Positions 10,801 to 19,388 of a stretch of 64,000 nucleotides of DNA are shown piece by piece (position 1 is the stretch's first letter; every line of letters starts with the position of its first letter). Source of the DNA: Tretioscincus oriximinensis. Lineage: Eukaryota > Chordata > Lepidosauria > Squamata > Gymnophthalmidae. Location of the stretch: contig JAJVDF010000253.1 of the NCBI GenBank assembly GCA_022410635.1, forward strand, positions 1,099 to 65,098. Reading direction: 5' to 3'. The notes beneath the pieces were generated by a model. The model saw nothing but the letters and a program-made list of their open reading frames with translations. It was not told the DNA's origin and ran no database searches. The position numbers and the translations under genes are program-made.

Positions 10801-13715
10801 AAAATGTTTGTGAATGGTAAAAGGAAATCAGTTAGAAATGAAAACTCCAACCAGAGCAGACACACATATGCTCTGGGGAATTGAAACATTCAACAGTCAG
10901 GACATAAAGTGAGAGGTACAACTATCTTAGTTTCAGCGCAGGCCTAGTCTCAGATATGACCCTACCAGGCTTCCATACACTGTAGCCCCACCCCTCAGAT
11001 GCAGACTAGCAGTGGACCTCCTGTTAACGTCACTACATCAAGTTTCCCCAACAGAAAGGCCTGTAGCCCTGGTCAGTCTTTTTATATTATGGCCAGCCGG
11101 CTACTCAAGGCCCTATTGGCTGGCTTCTCCAGCCTCACCCCCTCCCAACCAGGGAATAAGGAAGCCATGCCCCTGTTCAGGCCTGCTCTTCCTCCCTCCC
11201 TCTGTCATAACACAGTGAGTATAAAACAAAATACAAACCTTAATATAGGCAAACACCACAGTAAGTAGGTCAAATATATGGCTCTTTATTGTACTGGAGC
11301 AATTACCATTTACTTTTACTTTTCTGTTCTCAGATATGTCTATGTATGGCACTGCCCAGAAGGGCCTGGCTTGGAGTGTCCATTGGTCATTGACACCAGT
11401 GGAGCTTATTTCAGGAGAGAAGGGGTGGCCGGCAACTACCTTGGGGGCATCAGTCCTTCAGAAGTGAGTTATCCATCATGACTTTTGCTTTGTATTGTTG
11501 TTTAATTAACACACTGCATCTAGCGGAAAGGAAAGAGAATGAGAGTCTTTTATGATACGGCTAGCTGTTAAGCCTGCAAATATAGGCCTGGATTACCCTC
11601 ATGGGCACTAGCCTCAACAGCTGAGGCCAGGCGGCATGGAGCTCTGGTGGGTTGGAGCAGGCGGTGAAGACCTGTGACCGTGCTGATGGGTGGGTTTAGC
11701 AGTGATTGGCCAATTGGCAGATTAGAACGGGCAGTGGCAGCCTGAAGCCATGTCCAGAAATGTGGCCTTAATAGCGTTCGAGGTGATGGGCAGTGATTGG
11801 GTTCACTCACTTAGAAGGCAGATCGTTGTGATTTGGTTTATTAATACAGATATTTATTTCTCAGCATCCTAAAATCCTGTCTCTGCTGGATTTAGTAGGA
11901 CTTGCTTTACAACACCACTGATTGATAGGCATTTCAGAGTTTGAAACTTTCAGCGGGTGCTATTTCCAGACAGCAATTCTTTCCTTCCTGGCAGCAGTGA
12001 TTAATTCTCGTTATAATGTCTACGTTCCTTCCCTAGGAGGAAGAGCCGGATATCCAGGACCTTGAAGTAGATTATGATTTTTTTCAGGAAAAACTGTGGC
12101 CCAAGCTAGCCCACCGGGTGCCAGCCTTTGAATCCCTAAAGGTAAATGGTGTTCATTTTGCTTTCACTTTTGTAAGCCGTCCCGAGATCTTCATATTTTA
12201 AGGTAAGATAGAAATATAAAAATGTTTGATGATCTGGAAGAGGATAAAGATGAGCGAGACTAGCCTCTTCAGGATCCTGTCATGAGATACAGCCATGAGA
12301 AGCTGCTTGTAGGCACTTATTTCTTCTGGTTCATGCAGCCNTTAGATAAGAACATAAGAGGAACCCTGCTGAATTGGGCCAGAGCAATCTGCCCCCCAAT
12401 TGTACCTGAGCATCACAAGTAGAAGGCAAAATCTTCCCCTGTTCTCAACTCCCTGCAAATGGTTCTTCAGGATTCCTGCCTGTTGCTCCATCCTGGAGCC
12501 ACTATCCAGAGATCCATCCTAGTAGCTATTTATACCCTTGGCTTCTGTGAACTTGTTTAACCCTGTCTTAAAGCTATGCAGGCTGCTAGCTTCCACCAAC
12601 TCTTCTGGAAACAAATTTCACAGACTAATGACCCTCTGAAAAAATACTTTCCTTTGTCTGTCCTAACTATTCTGTCTATCCATTTCAAGGAATGCCTCCT
12701 GGTCCTAGTGTTGTGCTATAGAGAAAATAATTTCCTTCTATTCACCTTATGCCTGCCATGCATGATTTTATGCACTTCAATCAGATCACCCCTTACATGC
12801 CCTCTTTCGAGGCTGAAGAGGCCCAGACGTTGCAGCCGGACTTCATAAGGGAGGTGCTCCAGTCCCTTGATCATTCTTGTTTCCCTTTTCTGCACCTTCC
12901 TCAGTTACACCATATATTTTCTGAGATGTGGCCTCGCCACAGATTTATAAAGAGGCAAAGCAACAGTTTCCGACTTGTTTAGGTACAATTAGGAAAAGAA
13001 TCGTAATGTTGAATTTGCTTTTATTGCTGCTGCTGTGCCCTGAGTTGACACCTTCATTGAGCTATCCACCAGTCCTCCAAAAGCCTTCTCCTGCTCTGTC
13101 ATAGAAAGCTTGTTTCCTATCAGTTGGTGGGAGTAATTGTGGTTCCTTGCCCCAGTGTGCATGGCCTCGCACGGGCATGCTGAAGTGCATTTGCGACTGT
13201 TACATCCAAAATTACAGCGCTGCCATGGAAATGCTTGTAATTGTTGTACAATCATTCTTTCATATAGAGTTTTCTGTGTAATAGGTTTCTAATTGTTTTT
13301 TTCTCATCACTGACTTTTCTTTGATGATTAACACTTTCCATTGTTATATAAAAGCAGTCTTATTCCCTTCCCTCTGTTGTGTTTTATAATTGTATAAGTT
13401 TGTCCCTCGACTGTGTCTGGTGATAGGAAGTATCAATATGTTGTTGTTTTTCCCCAACAGGTGAAACATTCATGGGCTGGTTACTATGACTACAACATCT
13501 TTGATCAGAGCCCAGTGATTGGCTACCATCCCATAATAGGCAACATGTGCTTCGCCACAGGCTTCAGTGGCCATGGGTTACAGCAAGCACCAGCTGTTGG
13601 GCGAGCGGTAGCTGAACTGATCCGGAGCAATAAATACAAGACTATCAATCTTGACCTGTTCTCCTTCGAGAGGTTCATTGAAGGGAGTAAAGTGTTGGAG
13701 AAGAATATCATCTAA
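1642..13715 (+). CDS. FOXRED1: FOXRED1, FAD-dependent oxidoreductase domain protein 1 (exons 2-11)
   Basis: FOXRED1 is a mitochondrial flavoprotein of the D-amino-acid-oxidase (DAO) fold, needed to assemble respiratory complex I. Ten exons are visible. They join in frame at AG/GT sites to give about 458 codons ending in TAA at 13713. The human protein has 486 residues, so about 28 N-terminal residues, including the mitochondrial presequence, lie in exon 1 outside the window. Conserved elements in order are the Rossmann GGGIIG dinucleotide-binding motif in exon 2, [14 protein letters not shown] in exon 3, [12 protein letters not shown] in exon 4, VVNAAGAWS in exon 8, [12 protein letters not shown] in exon 9, and [11 protein letters not shown] in exon 11. 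No frameshift or stop interrupts the frame. The most divergent stretch is exon 7, as expected for a loop region. The next gene downstream is TIRAP, as in mammals. Identification is by recognition of the family, not a search. Confidence 0.97.
1910..2100. mobile_element. Palindromic 'TCTACGAAAGC' MITE, partial
   Basis: This carries the block GTTAGTCCAGTAGAAAGT, the block GCAGCACTTNGAGACTAAC, and then CGTTCGTAGACAGGTCTACTTC. It matches one arm of the near-perfect palindrome at 21848-22045. It lies in FOXRED1 intron 2. Confidence 0.7.
3095..3205 (+). CDS. FOXRED1: FOXRED1 exon 3
   Basis: A pyrimidine tract and CAG acceptor end at 3094, and the donor GTATGT starts at 3206. The exon is 111 nt, exactly 37 codons in phase 0. 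It encodes [20 protein letters not shown] and the helix that follows it, a segment well conserved in FOXRED1. Confidence 0.96.
3804..3964. mobile_element. Short MITE, 'GAGCCTTATTCTGGG' terminal repeats
   Basis: The element begins CCTGTCCCCATTGAGCCTTA and ends with the approximate reverse complement (CAGAACAGGCCTCAGTGGGG). Between them are paired blocks GTGTAGACTATGGCAGGCC and CCTGCCATCTACAT. The same terminal sequence recurs near 5566, 20727, 21625, 22055, 30734, 37728, 45675 and 46573. It is a small non-autonomous DNA transposon of unassigned superfamily. Confidence 0.75.
4097..4215 (+). CDS. FOXRED1: FOXRED1 exon 4
   Basis: The acceptor is TTTTTGTATTCAG and the donor GTATAA at 4216. The exon starts in phase 0 and ends two bases into a codon (Arg, completed in exon 5). 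It encodes [20 protein letters not shown] and then [20 protein letters not shown]. The FNPSGYL(F/L)LASE core is a strong FOXRED1 signature. Confidence 0.96.
4290..4735 (-). repeat. AT-rich repeat, possible LINE 3' end in antisense
   Basis: The segment is T-rich at its left edge, like the reverse complement of a poly(A) tail, followed by low-complexity AT-rich sequence without a long reading frame. Similar composition and organisation occur at about 6533-6912 and 44403-44790. Assignment to a LINE is inference only. Confidence 0.3.
4905..5165 (+). mobile_element. CR1 LINE 3' end
   Basis: This is a 5'-truncated CR1 copy. It starts around GACTAGACAGGTTTATGGAC, passes through the block GGATGGATGTCTGGATGTAG, and ends with the tandem octamer-like tail TTCTTATGTTCTTATGTTC, as expected for CR1, which lacks poly(A). 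It lies in FOXRED1 intron 4. Confidence 0.88.
5566..5655. mobile_element. MITE half-copy ('GAGCCTTATTCTGGG' family)
   Basis: Left arm only: GCCCTGTCTCACTGAGCCTT, then CACATGCCAGTGTTGACTAT, after which the sequence leaves the family. It sits in FOXRED1 intron 4. Confidence 0.65.
5924..6018 (+). CDS. FOXRED1: FOXRED1 exon 5
   Basis: The acceptor is GGTTTTCTAG and the donor GTACTA at 6019. It completes the Arg codon from exon 4 and encodes [20 protein letters not shown] followed by [12 protein letters not shown], matching the SP(E/D)xLxxKFPW segment of FOXRED1. It ends one base into a Gly codon. Confidence 0.95.
6533..6912 (-). repeat. AT-rich repeat, possible LINE 3' end in antisense
   Basis: This resembles 44403-44790: both have long T-rich tracts and a shared block resembling CAATCATATTGATGA / CAATCACATTGATTA, followed by a TTTCCACCC(A/C)CTCACTGG-like end. 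Possibly a degraded LINE tail. I see no coding content. Confidence 0.3.
6924..7231 (+). mobile_element. tRNA-derived SINE, full length with (CTT)n tail
   Basis: This is the clearest plus-strand copy. The head GGCACGGATAGCTCAGTTGC contains an A-box-like block and is followed by a B-box-like block near 6975. The body has TTGCAAGAAATTGCAACTGA, and the 3' region CCGCTTTGAGTCCC...GGGGTATAAG resembles the 3' end of the L2-like LINE at 60263-60300. The tail is CTTCTTCTTCTTCTT. Confidence 0.9.
7915..8016 (+). CDS. FOXRED1: FOXRED1 exon 6
   Basis: The acceptor is TTTTATTTTAG and the donor GTAAGT at 8017. It completes the Gly codon and encodes [20 protein letters not shown], then [13 protein letters not shown]. 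The EGWFDPW block is diagnostic and lies in the catalytic-domain lobe of the DAO fold. Confidence 0.96.
8291..8482. mobile_element. TA-flanked MITE, 'GGCTGACCAGATGACCCC' termini
   Basis: Inverted termini GGTTGACCAGATGACCCC and its near reverse complement (GGGGTCATCTGGTCAGCT) lie next to TA on both sides. The internal arms also pair (TTTTTTCTGAGG with CCTCAGAAAAAA). Related copies are at 23896, 41442 and 44823. TA target sites suggest a Tc1/mariner-type origin. Confidence 0.75.
8528..8731 (-). mobile_element. Second tRNA-type SINE family, diverged copy
   Basis: The block CTAAAGAACTGTGACTGG, then CACCCAGCTG and GGAGTGTGGAATTG match the family best seen at 48969-49140 and 22207-22362. This minus-strand copy has lost its head. 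Confidence 0.6.
8737..9455 (+). mobile_element. Solo LTR, sense to FOXRED1
   Basis: This 719-bp segment begins TGTGGCG and ends CGTCCCA. It is flanked by a perfect 5-bp direct repeat GTTAT at 8732-8736 and 9456-9460. A CCAAT box is at 8899 and TATAAAA at 8923, as in a retroviral or Ty3-type LTR promoter. It shares its start, a GGGGCGTGGCTTCC block and its layout with the LTRs at 10568 and 17337, which lie in the opposite orientation. No internal retroviral genes are present. Confidence 0.85.
9590..9680. mobile_element. Fragment of 'TTAGAGACTAACAAG' MITE
   Basis: The block GTAGCACTTTAGAGACTAAC followed by GGTGGCACGAGCTTTTGTAG matches one arm of the palindromic family seen at 21848-22045 and 38030-38215. 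Confidence 0.6.
10040..10116 (+). CDS. FOXRED1: FOXRED1 exon 7
   Basis: The acceptor is TCCTCTCCTCTAG and the donor GTAAGT at 10117. It encodes [20 protein letters not shown] and then RIKSVN, finishing in phase 0. This is the least conserved exon compared with mammals; the call rests on the splice sites, the phase and the position between two clear exons. Confidence 0.88.
10303..10463 (+). CDS. FOXRED1: FOXRED1 exon 8
   Basis: The acceptor is TTTTTTTAATCTAG and the donor GTACAG at 10464. It encodes [20 protein letters not shown] and then [15 protein letters not shown], ending in [21 protein letters not shown] is the classic DAO-family FAD-contact strand and loop. It ends two bases into Arg, completed in exon 9. 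Confidence 0.96.
10568..11260 (-). mobile_element. Solo LTR, antisense to FOXRED1
   Basis: This 693-bp segment runs TGTGGC...CACCACA on the + strand, flanked by a perfect 5-bp duplication GTAAG at 10563-10567 and 11261-11265. On the reverse strand a CCAAT box (complement of ATTGG at 11114) precedes a TATA-like ATAATATAAAAAG, so the LTR reads right to left. It sits in FOXRED1 intron 8, only about 70 bp before exon 9. Confidence 0.88.
11334..11463 (+). CDS. FOXRED1: FOXRED1 exon 9
   Basis: The acceptor is TTTCTGTTCTCAG and the donor GTGAGT at 11464. It encodes [40 protein letters not shown] and SPSE, ending in phase 0. Very close to mammalian FOXRED1; the YLGG(R/I)SP(T/S)E block is part of the flavoprotein's substrate-side sheet. 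Confidence 0.97.
12037..12141 (+). CDS. FOXRED1: FOXRED1 exon 10
   Basis: The acceptor is CCTTCCCTAG and the donor GTAAAT at 12142. It is 105 nt (35 codons, phase 0), encoding [20 protein letters not shown] and [15 protein letters not shown]. The DYDFFQ and RVPAFE blocks match the family. Confidence 0.96.
12345..13260 (-). mobile_element. CR1 LINE, 3' part with reverse-transcriptase remnants
   Basis: The reverse strand reads through the end of the CR1 reverse transcriptase (degraded, with stops) and the CR1 3' region to the terminal TTCTTATCTAA-type tail near 12345. The right part (12985-13260) still shows [14 protein letters not shown] and [19 protein letters not shown] residues. It lies inside FOXRED1 intron 10. 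Confidence 0.8.
13461..13715 (+). CDS. FOXRED1: FOXRED1 exon 11 (last coding exon)
   Basis: The acceptor is TTTTTCCCCAACAG at 13447-13460. It encodes [20 protein letters not shown], then [20 protein letters not shown] and GRAVAELI, ending EKNII followed by [14 protein letters not shown] is the C-terminal FAD-capping motif of the DAO family and the NNII/KNII ending matches mammals. The reading frame extends upstream of the splice site, but that part is intron. Confidence 0.97.
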   Translation: MKHSWAGYYDYNIFDQSPVIGYHPIIGNMCFATGFSGHGLQQAPAVGRAVAELIRSNKYKTINLDLFSFERFIEGSKVLEKNII

Positions 13716-14530
13716 ACACGTGGCAGGCTGATACCCCAATGGTAAAAGACTTTTACATCTTCAGATTATATCTTTATTTATTTATTCGCTGGTTTGTCCG
13801 TTCATACATTCATATTTATATCCTGCCCCNTATCCAAAGCTTTCAACGTGGATGATAGTAAAATAGTTATAAAAAATAGCTGAAATAGAATAGCTAATAA
13901 CCAGTGGCGATGCCTGCATGAGGAGAGGTTAATCGGGTTGTTTTCATCAGGCTTCTAAACATATGTAGAACAAAAAGAAGAATTTGATTTTTATACCCCG
14001 CACTTCTCACTTGAAGGGACTTGGAGGAGCTCACAAGGTTAATTTTCGCCCCAAAGCTTGCATCTATTCTATCTTCTCCACACCATGAGCGGTAGTACTC
14101 ATTTATGTAATTGAAACGTAGATTGCAAGTCTACTTTCTTTCAAATGGCTGAGTTGGCTAAAGCTGAGGCCAGCAGAGGGCTTGCCTCTGTCCACGCTTG
14201 ACAAAGGGCTTCGAGAACCAATCTCTCAAGCAAACGACCTCTCTTAATTCACTGTACCATTTCTGTGGTGCTTGATGTTTTCCATAATCTGGGGGCTACC
14301 ATAGAGAAGGCCCTTTCACACATCCTGACCCCTTTAACTACAGGAAGTGGTGGGGCTGTGAAGACGGTTTCTCTGGAAGATNTTAGGATGAAGGCAGATC
14401 TGTATGGGAGGAGTAGGAGCAGGAGTTGGTTTTTGTACACTTTTCTCAGCTCAAAGGGACTCAAAGCAGCTTACATCACCTTCGGAGAGAGCTCCAGAGA
14501 ACTGGGCTGTTAGCCCAGGTGCAGACTGGC
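13716..14530. repeat. FOXRED1 3' flank: diverged SINE and unclassified repeat
   Basis: About 13977-14250 is a diverged minus-strand SINE of the CTT family (TTTTTATACCCCGCACTTCTC). From about 14270 to 14400 runs a segment with GGCTACCATAGAGAAGGCCC, a repeat also represented at 14975-15235 and 53890-54150. From 14405 to 14500 lies a further SINE piece. I see no convincing poly(A) signal that fixes the FOXRED1 mRNA end. Confidence 0.5.
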
Positions 14531-14974
14531 TTTCAAGACTGAGGTGTTCCCTCAGATACATAAGCATCCAGTGCAGATCTTCTAGGACCTGCATAATGTG
14601 CAGAATACTATGGGCAGATTGTCCCTTTTTTATAATGGGTCATAGCTGGTGAACCAGCCATATCTGAGAATAGGCATTCCTGGTACCGCCTGCAATTGTC
14701 AGTGCTGAATTCAAGAGCCACCCCCCAAGGTTATACATTTGTTCCTTTTCTAGGACAATGAAACCCCATTGGTTCCTTTAAGACCCGTATATTGTGCATG
14801 TTACAACAGTCCATTCCAGAGCATGGAATATTGCTGTTTCCAGAGCTCTGCAACTGTGTCCTTTAGACTTGCCATTTTGGGTGCGATGCCTTATCAAAGA
14901 CTCTGTTACAAATGCACCCGTGTGGGTGAGTATGTTATGATCCCACATCGAACCTCCATACTAAGAATAATTTA

Positions 14975-15235
14975 TTTTTATTTAAAATAATTTATATCTC
15001 ACCCTTCATTTAAAAAGGTCCAAACCCTCCTTCCCTAATCCATCTGTCTGTCCATCCACCCCTGGAAGGACAGAATGTAGAGGGAGCTACCATATTTAAG
15101 AATCAAAGGCCTGGGGGAAGAGGTACATTTTTACCAAGTTCCGAAAAATATACAGTGTAGGTGCCTGGTGAGCCTCTAGAAGGAGGCTGTTCCAGAGTGT
15201 GGGGGCACGTTCTGCACTAATTCCCGCTTCCAGCC
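14975..15235. repeat. Unclassified dispersed repeat
   Basis: The order of blocks is AAGGCCTGGGGGAAGAGGTA, then TTCCAGAGTGTGGGGGCACG. The same order (GAGGCCTGGGTGGAAAAGTA and then a CTGTGCAGAGCCTCGTGGC-like block) recurs at 53887-54150. Could be the antisense end of a LINE; not resolved. Confidence 0.4.
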
Positions 15236-15239
15236 CGTT

Positions 15240-16325
15240 TTCAAAGGTTGCCCCATGGAAGCATCAAATTGGAACCAGAGACCTTTGATAGTAGTCTCTT
15301 ATTCGCTGACGACACTAAACTGTTTAGGGTAGTGAAAACTGAAAATGATTGTAAGGCGCTCCAGAGTGATCTATTGAAATTGGGTGAGTGGGCATCAAAG
15401 TGGCAAATGCACTTCAATTTAAGCAAGTGCAAGATTATGCATATTGGGGCAAAGAACCCAAACTACTCCTACCACCTGATGGGAACCAAGCTTTCTCTGA
15501 CCGAGCAAGAAAAGGATCTTGGGGTGTTAGTGGACAATTCAATGAAAATGTCAACCCAGTGTGCAGTGGCAGCAAAAAAGGCAAATTCCACGTTGGGGAT
15601 AATTAGGAAAGGAATCGAAAACAAATCAGCAAATGTTGTTTTGCCACTTTATAAATCTGTGGTGAGGCCACATTTGGAATACTGTGTTCAATTCTGGTTA
15701 CCACATTTCAAGAGAGATTTTATGGAACTAGAGAAGGTGCAGAAAAGGGCAACAAAAATGATCAAGGGTCTGGAGCACCTCCGTTATGAAGTCAGGCTGC
15801 AACAACGTCTGGGCCTCTTCAGCCTTGAAAGGTGATGTTTGAGAGGTGATCTGATTGAAGTGTACAAAATCATACATGGGATGGACAGGGTGAATAGAGA
15901 AAACATGTTTTTTCTATGACACAACACAAGGACCAGAGGGCACNCCTTAAAACTGATGGGCAGAAAAGTGAGAACAGATAAAGGAAAGTATTTTTTCACC
16001 CAGAGGTTCATCAGCCTGTGGAATTTACTTCCTGAAGAAGTGGTGGTAGCTAACAGCTTGGATACTTTCAAGACAGGGCTAGACAAGTTTATGGACACCA
16101 AGGGTATAAATGGTTACTAGGATGGATGTCTGGATGTTGCCTCCGGGATGGAGCAACAGGNAGGACTCCTGAGGTGCCATTTGCAGGGAGTCATGAACAG
16201 GGGCATATTTTGCTTTCCTCTGTTCGGACTGCCCAGGGGCATCTGGTGTGCCTCTCGGCGAGACAGAAGGCTGGACTAGATGNGCTCTGGCCTGATCCNG
16301 TATAGCTCTTCTTATGTTCTTATTA
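15240..16325 (+). mobile_element. CR1 LINE, 5'-truncated, with reverse-transcriptase C-terminus
   Basis: An open frame of about 195 codons (15248-15835) contains the LLFADDTKLF catalytic-palm motif (reverse-transcriptase motif with the two aspartates), CKIMHIGAKNPNYSY, LSLTEQEKDLGVLVDNSMKM, and KSVVRPHLEYCVQFW. These are hallmarks of the CR1 LINE ORF2. The frame breaks at 15835 (LFSLER, then a stop and frameshift), and the rest continues to the CR1 3' end with the TTCTTATGTTCTTA tail. The N-terminal endonuclease and most of the polymerase are missing. It is a dead copy, the best preserved CR1 in the window. Confidence 0.93.
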
Positions 16326-16658
16326 TCAGCCATGGGCATTTTGATCGCACAATTTGAATGCTGCAATCTTCATAGTGCTGGACTAAAAGAACTGATACAA
16401 AGTCTTTTATTTCATGAGAACTTTTATGGTTCTAAAATGCAAAAAAGAGTAGAAAAGACCAATGCTTTTGCATAAAGTGATACATGGGTAAGTGATAAAT
16501 TCTACAGGGTTTGAGCGAAATAGAAGTTACAGAGTTTATTTTTTCCCAACTTGTTTAATGTTTGTGGCTTCTTTACAGGGGGAAGATGCCTTCCATTTCC
16601 ATCTCTGGGAATTCTGAACTTGACAGAGAACATATACTAATCAGTGGAAGAGATTAAA

Positions 16659-16859
16659 TCAAGGAGTCAAGCTGTGTAAACAAAAACTGTCCCAGACTGA
16701 TACATCTTCGGCTTGGTTTTGTTGCTGTTCTGGCAAAGCTTTCTGACGGCGGATATCTTGATCTTTTGCTACACATCGTTTAAAAGTTTGTTGGCCTGTC
16801 AATTCATCATGGAAGATATTTTTGGACATAAATTGCAAAAACACTTTATATTGATGCAA
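16659..16859 (-). other. Unidentified minus-strand open frame, 66 codons
   Basis: An ATG-initiated frame with non-repetitive, protein-like composition (for example SKNIFHDELTGQQTFKRCVA and VAKDQDIRRQKALPEQQQNQ). It lies between FOXRED1 and TIRAP, outside the recognised repeats. I do not recognise the family. No clear splice sites, promoter or poly(A) site accompany it. It may be a chance frame, a processed-pseudogene fragment, or an old transposase piece. Confidence 0.25.
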
Positions 16860-16914
16860 AATAACTTTAATACATTTGCATACTGTTACTTATTTGCAGA
16901 ACTAAATATTTATT

Positions 16915-17200
16915 TATTGAGGGACGAATGACTCGGGTATTAAGAGTTTGTTTTGCATGCGAGAGATCCATTCTTGAAGCCCTGTGTTGGCCGGGGGGTG
17001 AGCGCCCTCTTCTGGCCTCAGTTCCAGCCAACTCAGCTATTTGAAAGAAAGATTTGCAGTCTACATTTAAAGTACATTCATAAGTACTACCACTAATCTG
17101 GTGGGGAAGATAGAATCAATGTAAGCCTTCGGGTGAAAATTAATCTTGTAAACCGCTTTTTACATCAAGAGCAGCGCATAAATGTCAGATCCTTCTTTCT
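16915..17200 (+). mobile_element. tRNA-derived SINE, diverged copy
   Basis: It starts with a degraded tRNA-like head (GACGAATGACTCGGG), keeps the CACTAATCTGGTGGGGAAGA body block and ends with CTTGTAAACCGC. The CTT tail is reduced to CTTTCTTTCTT. Confidence 0.65.
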
Positions 17201-17336
17201 TTCTTACTTATTTAGTTATAATTATACTCTGTCCAATACCCGAAAGTCTCAGNTATTTATTCATTCATTCAGGGATTTATATCCCACCCTTTACGATAGG
17301 TCCCAGGGTGGATAACAGAAGATTACAAGCAACAAG

Positions 17337-18079
17337 TGTGGTGACCCCTACCTGAGGGCCCTACTATTCGATGACCCTCACAGTCAGGGGTGCCACAATA
17401 TCCACCCTGTCGCCCAAGCCAGCACCCACGACTGCTTGGAGCAACAGTACTATCCTCAGGCCTACACAAGGCCTCAGAGTTTACCTCACGGTTGGGGCTT
17501 TATTCACAGCCCCCACCAGTAGCGTGCTTATATTTTGTTGTTACAGAAATAAAAGAAAGAAAGAGATGTTTGAAATGAAACAAATTACAAGTTTATTATT
17601 TACAAATAAGGGAAAGAGAAAAGATTATAATAATAAGGCTTCGGCTTTTATNAAGTAAGCCTGACTCAAGCACACACACACCAAGCAAGAGCAGCATTAG
17701 TTTCCAGATCCTTCAAGAGACAGGCCCTGTGTCACTTCATTTGTTCCAGCCCCAAGTCAAGCCTCAGCTTTGACTCCTTCAGGCTACCATACACTCCCAC
17801 CCCCTCCCTCTGGGGCAGATCAGAAGCGGANCCCTCTGTCCACTTGCTACACCACAAGTCTCTCTGACAGAAAGGCCTCTAGCCCTGGTCAGCTTCCCTT
17901 TTATTTGTTGACCAGCCGGCTACTCGAGGCCCCATTGGCTGGCTCCTCCAGCCACGCCCCCTCCCAAACAGGGAACCAGGAAGCCACGCCCCTGCCCAGG
18001 CCTGCTCTTCCCCCCTCCCTCTGGGATATCCCGTAAGTTTATAAAAGAAATACAAACCTTTAAAATGGAGGACGCCACA
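17337..18079 (-). mobile_element. Solo LTR (743 bp)
   Basis: TGTGGTGACC...GACGCCACA is flanked by a perfect 5-bp duplication ACAAG (17332-17336 and 18080-18084). On the reverse strand GGGGCGTGGCT boxes, a CCAAT box (complement of ATTGG at 17934) and an AATAAAAG TATA-like block lie in promoter order. Same family as the LTRs at 8737, 10568 and the deleted one at 38623. No internal coding region remains. Confidence 0.88.
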
Positions 18080-18264
18080 ACAAGAAAAACACATCAGTAA
18101 AACATTGAAAAGATNTTGGCATGTTAATGAAGAAAATAACCAGCAAGTCTTTTCTGGAGATGCATTTGCTTTTTAAATCAAAATTCTTTTCTATGTTGAT
18201 TTACAGATTATTATGTTTGCTTAAAATAATCAAAGTACCGGTGTGAAGTATGCTAAAGCTTCCC

Positions 18265-18540
18265 GGTAATCACAACGCCAATGAAGTATTAAGAAACCGA
18301 TTTATTACTCTGCTCTATAAATGACAACTGAATCAGAACTGTAGTGGCAAGCTGGTCAAAACGCTGTCCTTTTATAGCATGGCTCTGTCCCCTCTTAACC
18401 AATGAACATCCAATATCGGGCTGTTTTTACAATATTCCCCAACAGCTGACCAATGGCAACAACGAACTGCTGCTCTGATTTTAAACACTTGAATTACAGC
18501 TACCTCAGAAGTNTCTCTTAACCTTTAATATCCCCGACAA
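18265..18540 (-). mobile_element. Probable LTR of a second family
   Basis: The block CTGTCCTTTTATAGCATGGC is the reverse complement of a CTATAAAAGGACAG TATA region, with ATTGGTT (CCAAT) upstream in that orientation and AATAAATC (poly(A)-signal type) downstream. A related copy is at 62106-62395 (TTGTCCTTTTATACTGAG). I could not define a target-site duplication. Confidence 0.5.
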
Positions 18541-18744
18541 CACATTATACAAGAAGTACGTGATTGAGGGAACAGCCACACACTGTTTTCTTCGCTCTGT
18601 CCTAGCAATAGAGTGGTGCAAAATGCCACATAGTATAGCCTGGTTTTAAAACCCATGGGNGGAAAGCAGCTACTACAAATGCCCATGCTGTCTCCCCTTC
18701 TCCTGTTAGTCTCCAAGTGCTCCAAGCCCCCTTGCTGGACTTTA

Positions 18745-18835
18745 CTAAGGCTGCATCCACACTATAATTGGTTATTCCACAAAACGCTTTATTGTGAAAT
18801 ATCCAACTATAGTGGGTCTAAATAAGTGATGTGTA
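18745..18835. mobile_element. MITE fragment ('AACTATAGTGG' family)
   Basis: The block GGCTGCATCCACACTATAAT with an internal inverted pair around TTGTGGAATAT. Related segments are at 19140-19375 and 39908-40050, with shared GGAATA(T/A) and CACTATAAC blocks. Confidence 0.45.
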
Positions 18836-18869
18836 AATACAGCTTAGACTAACAGTAAATACCTTAGAC

Positions 18870-19058
18870 CAGGGGTGGGCAATTAATTTTTCCCAAGGGG
18901 CCGCATGAGAAATTGGGGTGGTTTTAGAGGGCCGGATTAATATAGTTAACTCAGTTCTACCCAATACTGTATATAACTCTGAGCTAAGAGGGGCGGGCCG
19001 GTCAGAGACAGTAGGAGGGCTGCATGTGGCCCTCGGGCCGCCCCCTTGCCCAGGTCTG
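18870..19058. mobile_element. hAT-type MITE (189 bp)
   Basis: It starts CAGGGGTGGGCAATTAATTT and ends CTTGCCCAGGTCTG. A perfect 8-bp target-site duplication CCTTAGAC lies at 18862-18869 and 19059-19066, diagnostic of hAT transposition. A near-identical copy is at 47928-48115. Confidence 0.92.
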
Positions 19059-19388
19059 CCTTAGACTAACAGGTATATTATCTACCTACCTCTCTTACAT
19101 CTCTAATCTCTCTTACCTCTCTACCTATAGCAGCATTCCCACAGCACTTACTTATTCCACTATAACTGGATATTCCACAATAAAGCACTGTGGGGATAGA
19201 TTTATTCCAGAATATATTTATTCATACTTAAACCCCGCCGCATACCCAAGGGTCTCAGGGCTGCCAACAGTAAAAACAGGACAAAATTTAACATTTTAAA
19301 ACNGTAGCAAACAACACGCATGCTTTATTGTGGAATATCAAGTTATAGTGGAGAAATAAATGATCTGGGGATCTATGTATCTAGAGCA

